NCBI RefSeq assembly: GCF_022201045.2
Contig: NC_068556.1
Location: 24,037,501-24,101,500, forward strand
DNA length: 64,000 nt
Origin: Citrus sinensis
Lineage: Eukaryota; Streptophyta; Magnoliopsida; Sapindales; Rutaceae
Direction of reading: 5' to 3'
Under the pieces are notes generated by a model that did not search any database, was not told the origin of the DNA, and saw only the letters and a program-made list of their open reading frames with translations. The position numbers and the translations under genes are program-made. Below are positions 1 to 11,900 of the stretch, piece after piece; positions within the stretch are counted from its first letter, which is position 1, and each line of letters starts with the position of its first letter.

Positions 1-121
1 TTATGGAGACTCAGTTCCTTGATGTTGCTAATTTGAATGGTATTATCAAGCTCAATGTAACAGTTAAACATTACTAGTATCTTTATTATTTGAATGATAA
101 AAACTTGACCGACTAGCAATG

Positions 122-282
122 GGCAGGGGCCGCGCGAACGCAGGCCCCCACTGCCACAAATTATGACGTAGGCTCTCCCACTTGGGGAGACCTTAGGGTG
201 GTGCACTCTCCAAGTGCAATAAGAACCACCATCCTAGGCCATGGGCCTTCTTGATCCCCATCGACCCCGCCCAGGTAAGTAA
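122..282 (-). ncRNA. U1: U1 spliceosomal snRNA gene
   Basis: U1 snRNA base-pairs with the 5' splice site as the core of the U1 snRNP. Read on the minus strand, the gene starts with the splice-site-recognition sequence ACTTACCTGG (271-280). It then has the stem-loop I region containing GATCAAGAAGG (U1-70K loop), a stem-loop II with the ATTGCACTT loop (U1A type), stem-loop III, the Sm site AATTTGTGG, and a final GC-rich stem-loop ending GCGGCCCCTGCC. The length is about 161 nt, normal for U1. The promoter is canonical (USE and TATA-like box, separate entry). One oddity is that the two bases before ACTTACC read TT, where U1 normally begins AT. A plausible 3'-box-like CA(N5)AGT lies just downstream (about 109-122). 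The 3' end is set by homology and may be off by a few bases. It lies about 500 bp downstream of a U2 gene on the same strand. Confidence 0.95.
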
Positions 283-306
283 GTTCTAACGCTGATCAAA
301 CTTCTT

Positions 307-359
307 TATTTGTATGGCGTCAGGTTTCTTGTTTTTCAATCTTTTCTCCGATGTGGGAT
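307..359 (-). promoter_or_regulatory. U1 snRNA promoter: USE plus TATA-like box
   Basis: On the minus strand, ATCCCACATCG (349-359) is a perfect match to the plant snRNA upstream sequence element RTCCCACATCG, at about -67 to -77. A TATA-like TACAAATA (307-314) lies at about -25 to -32. Exactly 34 bp separate the two elements. In plants this four-helical-turn spacing specifies RNA polymerase II rather than polymerase III (known rule for plant U-snRNA genes). The rest of the 283-778 spacer between U1 and U2 shows no gene. Confidence 0.9.
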
Positions 360-763
360 ATTTACGCAATGTCGAATAGCTCATATCAAGTCAATATCAC
401 GCCATATAAGTTGATTTTCTCAGCAAGCAGGTCATGCAAGGTTGAATCTGTGCAACGTTAACATACCATTTAAGAGGATTCAATGGTCAAGCAAATTCAA
501 ATTCTTTTTATGTTTTTTGTTTTTTTCTGGATCCTTCATGATATATTGATATTGTATCAGGAAACAACAAGTAATTCATCTATGATTTACAATTAAGCCC
601 CACCGGAGTGGCCACCCAATAAATTTGTATCAGTCGACAACCTCCTTGACCAGTAAATTTATTTTGATAGAAAGAAGACAAAGCAGGACACCATTTAAAT
701 TCTCTCACACTACAATATTTATTTATTTAAGAATAAATAATACAAAAAATAATGTCAAAAATT

Positions 764-777
764 TCAGTTGTATTGGT
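764..777 (-). terminator. U2 snRNA 3'-box
   Basis: Immediately after the U2 coding end the minus strand reads CAATACAACTGAAA. This fits the plant snRNA 3'-end-formation box CA(N3-10)AGTNNAA with one mismatch (ACTGAAA for AGTNNAA). Confidence 0.55.
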
Positions 778-778
778 A

Positions 779-971
779 GGGTGCGCCAGGCCCGTTCAGT
801 AGTGCCAGGCAAGGGCGACGCTTGAGAGCCCCGGTAGCAAGCTACCGTATTTAGCTCTCGCCCTTAAAAAATTAATTTAATATCGTGTGAGCCATTGGCT
901 CACATATCAGATATTAAACTGATAAGAACAGATACTACACTTGATCTTAGCCAAAAGGCCGAGAAAGGTAT
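779..971 (-). ncRNA. U2: U2 spliceosomal snRNA gene
   Basis: U2 snRNA pairs with the intron branch point. On the minus strand the gene opens with ATACCTTTCTCGGCCTTTTG (the conserved U2 5' end). It contains GTGTAGTATCTGTTC with the branch-site-pairing GTAGTA, then stem-loop IIa, the GTGAGCCAATGGCTCAC stem, the Sm-site region TTAATTTTTTAAG, and a 3' part ending in CTGGCGCACC. The length of about 193 nt fits plant U2. The 5' half is essentially identical to canonical U2 at every functional motif, so it looks like an expressed gene. Promoter and 3'-box elements are given separately. The exact 3' end (778-780) is uncertain. Confidence 0.96.
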
Positions 972-996
972 GAGATTAGTGATTGCGCATTTGCTT

Positions 997-1049
997 CTTT
1001 TATACACAGCTGACCTCTCCTTCTTTTTCTCTCTTAATCAATGTGGTAA
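997..1049 (-). promoter_or_regulatory. U2 snRNA promoter: TATA box plus USE-like element
   Basis: TATAAAAG (997-1004, minus strand) lies at -26 to -33 from the U2 start. TTACCACATTG (1039-1049) is a degenerate match to the USE consensus RTCCCACATCG. The two are separated by 34 bp (1005-1038), the same Pol II-type spacing as at the neighbouring U1 gene. The identical spacing is the main reason to accept the imperfect USE. Confidence 0.75.
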
Positions 1050-4000
1050 TTTGGAAACTCTCAGGGAACTCCCTCTAATTAAAATTAGGCGCTCCACGTT
1101 CTCAATTAATACAACTTTTTAACCAATAGCATAGTTTAATGAATGCTTGCTTTATTTCATTGTGTATGAGGGTACAATTAAGTTAGTTTAGGCTCTTGTA
1201 GTGAAAATAAACAGTAGGGGTTGAATTTCTCCAATAATTTGACCTCTTGTAATGAAAACAAGAGATTAAGACTTCAATTTCCCCAATTTATACAATTAAT
1301 AGGAAGCTTTTAGTGTTTTACTAACATAAACCGTCAAAATTTGCACCCTTTCTTTTTCTAATTAAAAAATAGAAATTATATTTGATCTCCAGTTAATTTG
1401 TACACCAAAATACAACGCAAAATTCATCAGAGCACTGTGTTCCTTTTTTGCTTTGAACTGCTCTCCAAGACCTAGATGAGCCATTCAATGGCCATACAAA
1501 ACTTAAATTATAAGCTCTCCGCCATTAATAATTACTTGTTGGACATATGACAGCAAGCAATTCTACCCACACTTTGCTTACCAATATCCATTTCTTCTCC
1601 AGCTCCAATTTGCTCTACTCTTTGGCCAGAATATATACTTGCATCAAAAAGTACAGATTTGCTTCCATCTCCCTTCGCAGTGGCAGGTTTAACATGCGCA
1701 TTCACTTTAAGAATGTGGTTACAGGCCTCCTTATTGCTATTTTGATCTAAAGAGATATATTGTTTGAATGATCTGGGAAAAAAAAAAACCAGAAAAAGAT
1801 TGAAAGATAGTTGGATGTTATATTTCATTTTGGTTTTAATATTGGTATGTAAATAATTGTATAATTAATTTGTACTCGCTTGTGTAAATAGAAATAATGC
1901 CGTCTTGGGAGTTTGTCTGAGTGATTTACAGTTACCCTTCTTTGAATGACTCTTTTAATTAAAATCCAAGGAAATTAAGAGCTAAACAAATGATTTGGTT
2001 TTTTTTCCAGAACCCCTGCTTAAAAGAAAGAAAAAAAAAGGAGTTTGAGGTGGAGTGTGAAGGCTGCTAGTGCTAGCCTAGGATAAAATATATAATTGTA
2101 TTTGTTCGCTTATTTAGAAGTAAATAATGAAGGCTATGAGTTCAAAATTAGACTCAACTTTAGAAAGCCAAGTGTGGCAACTGGTAAACGATGCAAGCTC
2201 CACGGCACCAAATTATTCTATATATTAACTAAAAATAAAGTATCGAATGAACCTTACTCATTCGATAAAAATTAGTCACAAACATAACATAACAATTCAG
2301 GATTGATATGTTGCTTGCTTCGGCATTATTAGGTGTTCTCAAACGGTCTCCTCCATCTACATATAAAACACTGTTTCATTATGATCATACAAAAGAAAGG
2401 CACTTCAAATTGTTGATTCAATGACATCATAAGAAAACTTAATTAGATCCTATTTATTAGTTTATGAATTTATCTGTTACACTATTGAATTAAATGACAA
2501 AATCATCATTGAGAATTTTCTTTTTTTTTATTTATGTGAAATGAAATTAAATTCATGTGACGGAAGAAAAAATATATATGGTCATGTATTTGGAAAGATT
2601 TGTGACCGCAATATAAGAGTCAATGACAGAGAACCGATTAAATGTTAGATTGTTAGAATACCTAAAATTATTGTCAATAGCAATGCTTTAACTACCTTAA
2701 AAAATTGTGAACGAATTATATATAAGCCAAATATGAAACACCAACTAACTTTTTTGTTTTCGGAGGATTTCAAACGTTTCGACTTTCAACCACCAAAGTA
2801 CAAGTTCTTGTGGACCAACGACTTTTTGTTGCTGAGGCTGGTGTTTTTATTGGAACAAAATTGATTCAATTCTATTGATTAAGAGTACCATCAAATTCGT
2901 GGGGATTCGCCCCAAGTTCAATTTTAGCCGCCTTTTCTAAAATGATGTTGGTGCAATTGGTGCACTAATTAAAAATTATTGTCCCACTTAACACTCCATA
3001 TTGAGGGCCTGAGATTTATCACTGTGCTACAGCCTACAAGGCCCAGCGGCTACAGCCTTCAGGCCCTTCGCTTTACCATGTGCTATTGAGATGGAAAAAT
3101 ATTATCCATTCTTCTTCATTGCATTTTCAATACGTACCAACATTGTGTTTTGTTATTGTAGAAGTGTTGTGTTGTCGTGGTACTATATTGGTTTTCTTTT
3201 TCCGATTGAGAGGTGGTTTTTACTTATAATAATTGAGGTTAGTAGACTAAGTTAACGTTGCAAATTTCCTCCGATGCTTCATGAGATTTTGTTGTATGGA
3301 CCCATTTATTCTCCTCCTGAATTAGAAATTTATAGTATATGAAGTGATTTTGTGATTAGATGTCACCTTAACTTAGATTTGAATATTAAGCATTATTCTA
3401 TATGTTTATATTTAAGCCTGATTTGACCTTATATTTATTTCTATACATTAATGTATTGTTAGTCATTCTTACTTTAATAACATGTGTTATTAATTTTAAA
3501 TACGACAACAACAACAATAATAATGAATGATCATTAGGAGATCAATAGTACATAGTAATTAAGTAAAGCACTGATATTGATATGTCATGCATGAAAATGA
3601 TCTTTCATTTAATTCAATGGCGGGAATTAAAAGACATCGAGTAAACAATATGTTTTTGCCATCCGATATTGACTAAACATTGAAGCTAAAGATTCTAATC
3701 ATAGTGTCATCAAAATGAAGAAAGTGACTGTAAACAAAAATAGTTGGGTCAACCATAAAAAGAATGAACACGAGGCTCACGAGCCATTAAGCAAAATAGG
3801 TTTCGTGCTTAACGATATCATTGACACGAGCAATGGAATCTTTGATACTTTGTAGGACGAAATTAATATAATCTTATAATGAGTCTTCATATTAAAGAAC
3901 AATAAAAAATAATTATTCAAATCCAATAATATCGACCAGGTGTAATGTCTTCAGAGGGGTTAGTTAACCAGATTGATGTATCATACATATTATATTTGTT

Positions 4001-6889
4001 AGGCGAAAATAAATACTAATTGACCATTTGCGTGTGGACAAAAATTTGGACAAAAAAAAATACTCAGAAGGCATCGAATTTTGTGACCAACGACAACATA
4101 AGACGGTTGTATCGTGATAATCAAATCTCAATCAGAAATTACCAGCTCAAGAAAACCAACTTTTAGAATTCGAGTATTTGGAAACTATATATACGTATTT
4201 GTACATATGATAATGTTAATTGAAGGAATGTCTGAATTTTTTTGGGAAACCTAGGGACACCGCTGCTGTTATTATTATTATTTAAAGCTTTAAATGCCTA
4301 ACAATCTGTGTTAACCAAAATTTGATTTACACGTGGGGCCATAAGCTAAGATCACAATGAATAATAAATTTGGTTAATGTCATGCATTTGTTGACCATCA
4401 ACACTATCGTTGTCATAGTTCCACCCAAAAAGCACCCAAAAAAAAAAAATTCATTATCTTATCGAATCGTAAATTCATATGGAGAAAACGACAACTAGTG
4501 GGTTACGTTGATGAGTGATGGCATTGTGCAAATTGCAAAAAGAGTGAGTGGTATTTTACCCATACGCTGATATTTCTGGCCACGTCGTCCACTGTAGCTT
4601 ACGGGGAGGAAACAGTGTAGATTGCTGGCTTTGCAAGTTCTAATCATACGCAATGACAACAAAGCAAAGCAAAAATTTCCGCGCGCGCGTTACATTATCC
4701 TTTTATTAGGAACAAGGACATTTTTTTCATTAAAATCCAGTCAAAATCTATTTTGTCACACTTAATTTTATTGTCGAACAAACGTCGATTTATTCTATAT
4801 GTTTTATATTACTTAAAATGATTTTATCAGTTCAACCAACCAAATAGCAATACTCACAGCCTAATTCACTGTTTAATTTGGCGACAAATATTGATGACAT
4901 TAATATTTATGGGTGGGCACTAGTATGGTTTAGTTTTGAATCGAATTAAACCGATCGATTTTTTTATAATGTGTTTTTTTTTTTTTTAGCTTTTTCTTAT
5001 ATCTATCTTTTTTTTTTTTTTACCTTTTTGAAATTGAACTAAACTAAACCTTAGGTGACATATCATTTATTGAATAGTTGATAAATTTTTAAAATTTTCA
5101 AGTGATTTTATTATATTATTTCACCATATAATTGATATATACTACGTCATTTGGAATGAAAATTTAAAATTTTCTGTATTAAAGACGAGAGAAATACTCA
5201 CTTGAGTGCAATAATATTTTTTGCTTGCTCGTTAAATGTGGTCTCGACTCTACACACATGTATAATTGCCGTCTTAGGAGAGTACCATTTTAGATTAGTA
5301 ATTGGTGGCAAGATTGTAGTTATCCTCCATCTGAGGGTCGTTCACATTTTTTTCTAAACTTAAATCTATTACTTTAAGATAGGGATGGGGTTATTTGAAT
5401 CTATCAAATTTCTCTCAAAACCTATTTAGAAAAATAAATTCATTATTAAGAGTTTAAAATTTAAAAATCTCAAAAAGTCAAAATTACCTTTCATTAATCT
5501 CTTTCTCTCTTTATCGTACAATTACATATTCTCTCTCTACTCCCACATTTTACAAACTCATTTTTTTAGTTTTTTTAGTATACCACAAACTATATCTCAT
5601 GATTTCTATATATAAGGATCTTTTTTCTTCATATGCATTAATTTTTGTGTTTGGTAAAAATTAATTTTTTGATATATATTAACCTTGATGATTGATAAAA
5701 ATTTATTGATATTTTTTTAAAATGGTAGTTTTGCTCCTTTTAGTTAGTGATACTAATTATTTGCATCTAAAAATATATATCTCAATGAATTTATGAGGAT
5801 TTATGAAATTAAGAAGAAGAAAATAAATAATTAATTAAGTAGTTTTTTAAAACTATTTAGATAATAAAATTTTTAATTAAAAAATAATATAAGGAAGAAA
5901 TTTATAAACTCAAATAGCACTACTCAAACCACTCGTCCAAATTAGATCCAGTCCCTCATAACTACGAGGGTAATGGTTCAAACCCCCATAATATTATTGT
6001 GGGGGTTTAATTTCATTCCTTAAATTTAAGTGAATGTAATTTTAGTAATTATCTGATTGTAAATATTAATTATAATATTTCAAAATATGGATTGTAATAT
6101 GAACTCATATAATAATAAATAAAAAAATAGTGCTAGCCAAATTAAAATATCCGTGCAAAATTTTCCCCCCCAAGCAAACGATTCCTCCCACCAACCACCA
6201 ACCTGATCGTACCAGCAGCACTTCTCTATCTCAAATACAAATTTGCAGCCTCTAACTTTTTGTAATTTCTTAGATATAGCCACGGTTTTCCATTAATACC
6301 ATATTGGTCCTTACTGCTTTCAAAATGACTAAAGTACTCGTAAGTGTTGAGTTAGGTGTTTGTTTTTTAGTCTCAATTGTCAAATATGAAGAGTTAAATG
6401 AAGGATGTAAAATGTCATATCAGTGACTACTAATCGAGTATTTAAAGTGACTAAACAAAGCATTATCCTTTATTTATTATACTTTTAGATTTGCGTCATT
6501 ATAAATTTTAATAAAATAGTACCCTCATACATGTATTAACATAAATCATATTCATGAGAACTTAACTCTAGTTTATGAGTAGAGAGGATGCAAATAAAAC
6601 AATTAATTAGAGATATTTTTCTAAAAATTATTTAGTAAAATCATTATTTTAGGAAAAAATGACGTATTTAAAAATAACAATTTTCCCTATTAAGTTGGAA
6701 AAATAAATGTTCTTAAGGCTTGTTTGTTAAATGTCTAAAGTTTTATTTTTTAAAAAATTTACTTGTTTATTTTTTATAATTTATTTTTTATTTTCAATTA
6801 TTTGCATATGAATAGAAAAAATAAATTTTTGTAACTTTTATCTAATTTACTAAATTAGTTAAGTTTAATTGCATTATATAATTATCGTG
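1050..6889. other. AT-rich intergenic region, no gene seen
   Basis: I see no conserved coding exon on either strand. The short open frames here (for example 1532-1828) have low-complexity composition and no recognisable domain. The stretch holds homopolymer runs, a GCGCGCGCG run near 4681, a short hairpin (5980-6008, separate entry) and weakly similar segments around 1875-1930 and 5225-5280 that share GCCGTCTT(A/G)GGAG. These segments may be remnants of a short interspersed element. Confidence 0.6.
5980..6008. repeat. Short C-rich/G-rich hairpin
   Basis: AAACCCCCA (5980-5988) pairs perfectly with TGGGGGTTT (6000-6008) around an AT-rich loop. The left arm follows GGTTCAAACCCCC, which resembles a tRNA/SINE B-box, but I cannot find an A-box at the right distance. 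I therefore record only the hairpin. Confidence 0.4.
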
Positions 6890-7538
6890 TGTTTACTTTT
6901 AAGAATGATTGTTATTCTTCATTGATATATTTACTTACTAAAAATCCAAAAGAATGAGAATGAATTTTAGGTGGGGCTGACAAACCTAAAAATAAGGAAT
7001 GAGAATCTCATTTATATGAGAGGTGGGAATAATAATAGGGAATAAATTGACATTTTTATCCTTAAATATTAAATAAAAAATTATTTATAAAATTAAAATA
7101 ATTATAATTATATTAATATTCATAATTAACAATAATAATAATAATGACAATAACAATAATTGTCGTTATAATAATAATAATGATTATTATTAATTATAAT
7201 TAATATAATAACTAAAATAATTAGAATATTACTATTACTATTATGGTAATAATTATTAATATTTTTAATAATAATTGTCATTATCTTATTATAATATTAT
7301 AATAATAATGGTAATAACAAATTTTTTATTATAATAATTGTAATAATAATAATATTATTAAAAATACTTATAGTAAAAATATTTACTCTTTATTTTATTA
7401 GTGAGCAAGTACATAATTGTACCTAAGGGCATTTTAGTAACTTTAAACAATTTGTTTCAATTACAGGATAATTAAATAAATTAATGGGAATACATCTTAT
7501 TCTGATTTCTGACTATTATGATTCTAGAAAAGTAAACA
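6890..7538. mobile_element. Putative inverted-repeat MITE with AT-rich core
   Basis: TGTTTACTTTT (6890-6900) has its exact reverse complement at 7528-7538, and partial similarity continues inward. The interior is extremely AT-rich with long AAT/TTA-type runs (about 7070-7400). The same AAGTAAACA terminal motif recurs in the 59.7-62.5 kb repeats, so this looks like a shared element family. I could not identify a convincing target-site duplication. Confidence 0.45.
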
Positions 7539-7576
7539 TATCATAAGAATTCATTTGATATAATTTTTTAAATAAA

Positions 7577-8207
7577 GCTTCTTCGTGTAAATTTAATGAT
7601 AGAACTTCTAGACATTGAGATTTTAACTTCGTCAGTTTTCAATCATATTTTACCAAAAAAAAATTAAAATCACTTCAACATACAAGTTTTTTAAGGTTAT
7701 GTTATAAGAGAAATGAGAAAGTATTGTAAAAATAATATGAGAGTAATTTGTATAATTTAATTCATTTTTCCAAAAAGAAAAAAAAATGAAGCTTCTTCGT
7801 GTAAATGATAGAACTTTTAGACATTGAGATTTTAACTTCGTCAGTTTTCAATCATATTTTACCCAAAAAAATTAAAATCACCTCAATATACAAGTTTTTT
7901 AAGGTTATGTTATAAGAGAAATGAGAAAGTATTGTAAAAATAATATGAGAGTAATTTGTATAATTTAATTCATTTTTCCAAAAAGAAAAAAAAATGAAGC
8001 TTCTTCGTGTAAATTTAATGATAGAACTTCTAGACATTAAGATTTTAACTTCCTCAGTTTTCAATCATATTTTACCCAAAAAAAATTAAAATCACCTCAA
8101 TATACAAGTTTTTTAAGGTTATGTTATAAGAGAAATGAGAAAGTATTGTAAAAATAATATGAGAGTAATTTGTATAATTTAATTCATTTTTCCAAAAAGA
8201 AAAAAAA
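7577..8207. repeat. Three tandem copies of a ~210-bp unit
   Basis: The unit beginning GCTTCTTCGTGTAAAT starts at 7577, 7791 and 7999 (periods 214 and 208). It ends in a purine-rich AAAAAGAAAAAAAA tract. The copies are nearly identical. The middle copy has a small deletion after GTGTAAAT, and single-base changes distinguish the others. High identity implies recent amplification. The open frames read across it are artefacts of the repeat. It ends about 250 bp upstream of the ATP-citrate lyase TATA box. Confidence 0.9.
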
Positions 8208-8408
8208 ACCCAATCAACATTTGTAGTAAGGGGCAAGTTTGTCATTTCATAAATGATTATTTGACGGACAGAACAGGGCTTGTTTAATACAAATGGATAA
8301 ATTATGTTCTTACTTGAGAAATTATAAAAGGTCAGGTACGAAAATATGCAGAAGGGGTAAGTTTGAGTCAATGATAGCAAGGCCATGAATGATCTAACTA
8401 CCAAACGC

Positions 8409-8572
8409 CACGTGCCGTCTGGCTTCTTCCCTTCCAAGTCTAGCTGCCAAAGCCATTCTCCCCTTCTATAAAATCCTATTCTCTTCTCCCCCCGAATTTC
8501 GAATCGTCTCATTTCTTTTACCCTGTCTCGCATTGTATCGGCTGAGTTCACGAGGCAGGGACTCCGAGTCAG
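8409..8572 (+). promoter_or_regulatory. ACLB core promoter and first 5'UTR exon
   Basis: A G-box CACGTG (8409-8414) and a TATA box TATAAAAT (8467-8474) precede a probable start site near 8500. The leader appears to be split by an intron. There is a donor at 8573 (GAGTCAG then GTAGTT) and an acceptor ending at 8945 (CGCAG), joining directly to the exon that carries the ATG at 8970. The transcription start itself is inferred. Confidence 0.6.
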
Positions 8573-8969
8573 GTAGTTGTTGACTCAGATCCCTTTCTCT
8601 CTTTGATTCCAATTCATGTCTGTTTGATTACAATTGTCGATTTATACGAGGATAGAGTAACGATATGCTTCGTTTTGTTGTTTAGTGAAAAAACTCTTGA
8701 TTATGAATTCTATTTAAATGAATGTAACCGTTTGCTTTGCCTCTACGTCGCCGTTTTACTATTCTTTTTTTGTTAGTTGTAACTTGCGATCTGGTTAGCT
8801 TCTGGTTTAAGTTAGGTGCGTGTTTGTTGAACTAATTGAACAATGTAGATCTGCTCCATTTCGACTGAATTTGTACCAAATGAACTCTAATCACACTTGC
8901 TAATTTTACAAATTTGACAGAATTGAATTGTGTTGTTCATCGCAGGTGTCTTCAGCGATTAGTCACGCC

Positions 8970-11900
8970 ATGGCTACAGGACAGCTGTTTTCAAAAACCA
9001 CACAAGCTTTGTTTTACAACTATAAGCAGCTTCCAATCCAACGGATGCTTGATTTTGATTTCCTTTGCGGTGTGTATGATATGCAAATGCAGTTTTTTAT
9101 TAATTTTATGTATGTGAAATATGGATAAGGTAACCGCATTATCTTAATTGATGGTGTGTGGCATTATTTTGAATATCTGAAATTGTATTTTTAGGGAGGG
9201 AAACACCTTCAGTTGCCGGAATTATAAATCCTGGGGCTGAGGGATTTCAGAAATTGTTTTTTGGACAAGAGGAAATTGCCATTCCTGTGCATTCAACGTA
9301 AGATTATGTTTCTCTTTCTCTATTTATATGAATCTGTCACTTCTGTATTATTAAGTAAAACATCTTACTTATTTCGGTGTTAAGAAAGCTGATTCCTGTT
9401 GATTTAGCTAGGCCGTCTAATGTGGAGTACTCGTTATCCTCACACAATTTATTTAATATTTTACTCTTTTGTGAAAACTTGGTGGTGTTGTTATTTTTTA
9501 TACTCTTGTGTTTATGTGAGAATAATAAATTGTAAGTACAGTTTGGTCAGTGTATACTTGTGGTCATGAGCATTTTTGGCATGTTACGTGTCAAATATTG
9601 ATGTCACGAGCAGAAATCTTTAGAATTCCGTCAGTCAATTTTATGGTACATTGCTAATTGGTCTATTTATGCTAAAGTCAGTCCACTGCTTTATATCAGT
9701 TTGGACATTTAGTTTACAAATTTGTTAGCCTAACAATTGAAGCAGTATACTTGCACTGAAGTTGCATATTCCTGGGCTTTGAGTTTGCTAACCTGTATTT
9801 TTAAAATTTTGCAGTGTTGAGGCAGCTTGTGCTGCTCATCCAACGGCTGATGTTTTCATCAACTTTTCATCATTTAGAAGGTAAATATTCATTTGTTAGT
9901 TAATATCATGGTTTGAATGCTTTGTGAGAACTACATCAGTCTGACATTTAAATATAATTGCAGTGCGGCTGCCTCATCTATGGCTGCCCTGAAACAGCCA
10001 ACCATTCGGGTAGTGGCAATTATTGCCGAAGGTGTGCCTGAGGCAGACACCAAGCAATTGATTGCATACGCTCGGTCTAACAACAAGGTGAGGAGAATAA
10101 TATGAAGCTATTTTAATTAACTTGTATCTTAATTTCAATACTAGTAGTCATCCTTACTGATTAATTACCTGTCTTGTTAACCTGTAACAAAATTTAATAA
10201 TGATCATTTTGCAGGTTGTTATTGGCCCAGCAACTGTTGGAGGAATTCAAGCTGGAGCTTTTAAGATAGGTGACACAGCCGGAACCATTGATAACATCAT
10301 TCATTGCAAACTCTACAGGCCTGGATCTGTTGGTTTTGTCTCCAAATCTGTATGTACTCTTTCCTTTAGCATTATCATTTGGTTCAGTTGGGAATCTAAA
10401 AACTTAAATTTGAAATTGCTCAGTCATTTTAAGTTATGGCCTAAAAAAGAGTAGATTTTAATGAGGGAAACAAGTAGTAAACTGACTGGTCCATATTTTT
10501 ACTAATTTGGTTGAAATAGTTACGGAAAAGCTCATTCTTTTTGGATAGCTTTAATCACTCTGATTATATATTCTCATAGTAAAAATCTATATGCTGCTTG
10601 CATTTATGAGGTTCTAAATTGCTTTAACCTTTGGAGTATCATTTACTGCCTTCTCGACATAAATCATGTGATCTTCAATGTAGTTGACTATGTAACAGTT
10701 TTGCCCCACAATTTTGACGAGTGAGATCGAGCTTGTCTGTATGTAGAGCTCAAAATGGAACCTACCCATTCATTAAGTTCTTATTATGACCAGTAATTTT
10801 CTTGAGATGCATAGTTTGAATATGCCATATGATTGAACCTTTGACAAATAATGTTCCTTTTGACAATTGCAGGGTGGCATGTCTAATGAACTATACAACA
10901 CTATTGCTCGTGTAACAGATGGAATCTATGAAGGTACACTGCATGCATCTTTATTCCATCTTTTGCCTGCCTAAAATGATTTAGGATTGAACATATTGTG
11001 GGGATATTTTTCAAAATTCTGTAGGTATTGCAATTGGAGGAGATGTGTTCCCTGGCTCCACTCTTTCTGATCACATTTTGCGGTTTAACAACATCCCACA
11101 GGTAAATTTGTGTTTCTATTTATTTCTTTGAGTGTTTCCTGATGAAAAATTATGTCTTGACAAAGCCATGTGGATACCTGTAGCAAGTAGTATGTATAGA
11201 CATTGTTTTGGTGGTGAATGTTGATTTTTTGAAGTGTTATTGCAACTTGAAGTTGTTAATTAATTCAGTTTACTTGCTCTAGAGGGCATGCTTGAAGAAA
11301 ATTATAAGAATTTTTTTACCGCTTTTTCTGCTTTAGTCTTTTTGCACATAATGTTTTCTTCTTATTTTTCTCTTCCTTCTAATGTCTTTTTCTGGGGCTG
11401 ACCCCAGGTTAAAATGATGGTTGTTCTTGGTGAACTTGGAGGACGGGATGAGTACTCCCTTGTTGAAGCTCTGAAACAGGGAAAGGTAAACAAACCTGTG
11501 GTTGCATGGGTCAGTGGAACCTGTGCTCGACTATTCAAATCAGAAGTGCAATTTGGTCATGCTGTAAGTTATTACTCAAGTTTTCCTGGATAATTTTTCA
11601 ATACCATAGCATTCTTAACTTGAGGCCTGCATATCCATAATCTTCCTTGTCATTAACTAAATCAGGGTGCTAAAAGTGGTGGTGAGATGGAGTCTGCTCA
11701 GGCAAAGAATCAAGCACTAAGGGATGCTGGAGCTGTTGTTCCTACTTCATATGAAGCCTTTGAATCTGCAATTAAGGAGACATTTGAGAAACTTGTTAGT
11801 TTCTAAGACCCTTTGTCTGCCCCTGCCCCTTTCCCTTCCTCTCCCACCAAGGGAAGACAAAAGGGCTACAATTTCTTTAATGCTGCCTAACTAATCTTAT

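Noticed and set aside
1532-1828. 98-aa minus-strand open frame
   Set aside because: No recognisable domain or codon signature. It lies in AT-rich DNA, so I could not support a gene.
5950-6010. Possible tRNA or SINE B-box (GGTTCAAACCCCC)
   Set aside because: No A-box at the right distance and no cloverleaf; only a hairpin could be supported.
8072-8551. 159-aa minus-strand open frame
   Set aside because: Runs through the tandem repeat and the ACLB promoter; repeat-derived and without a known domain.
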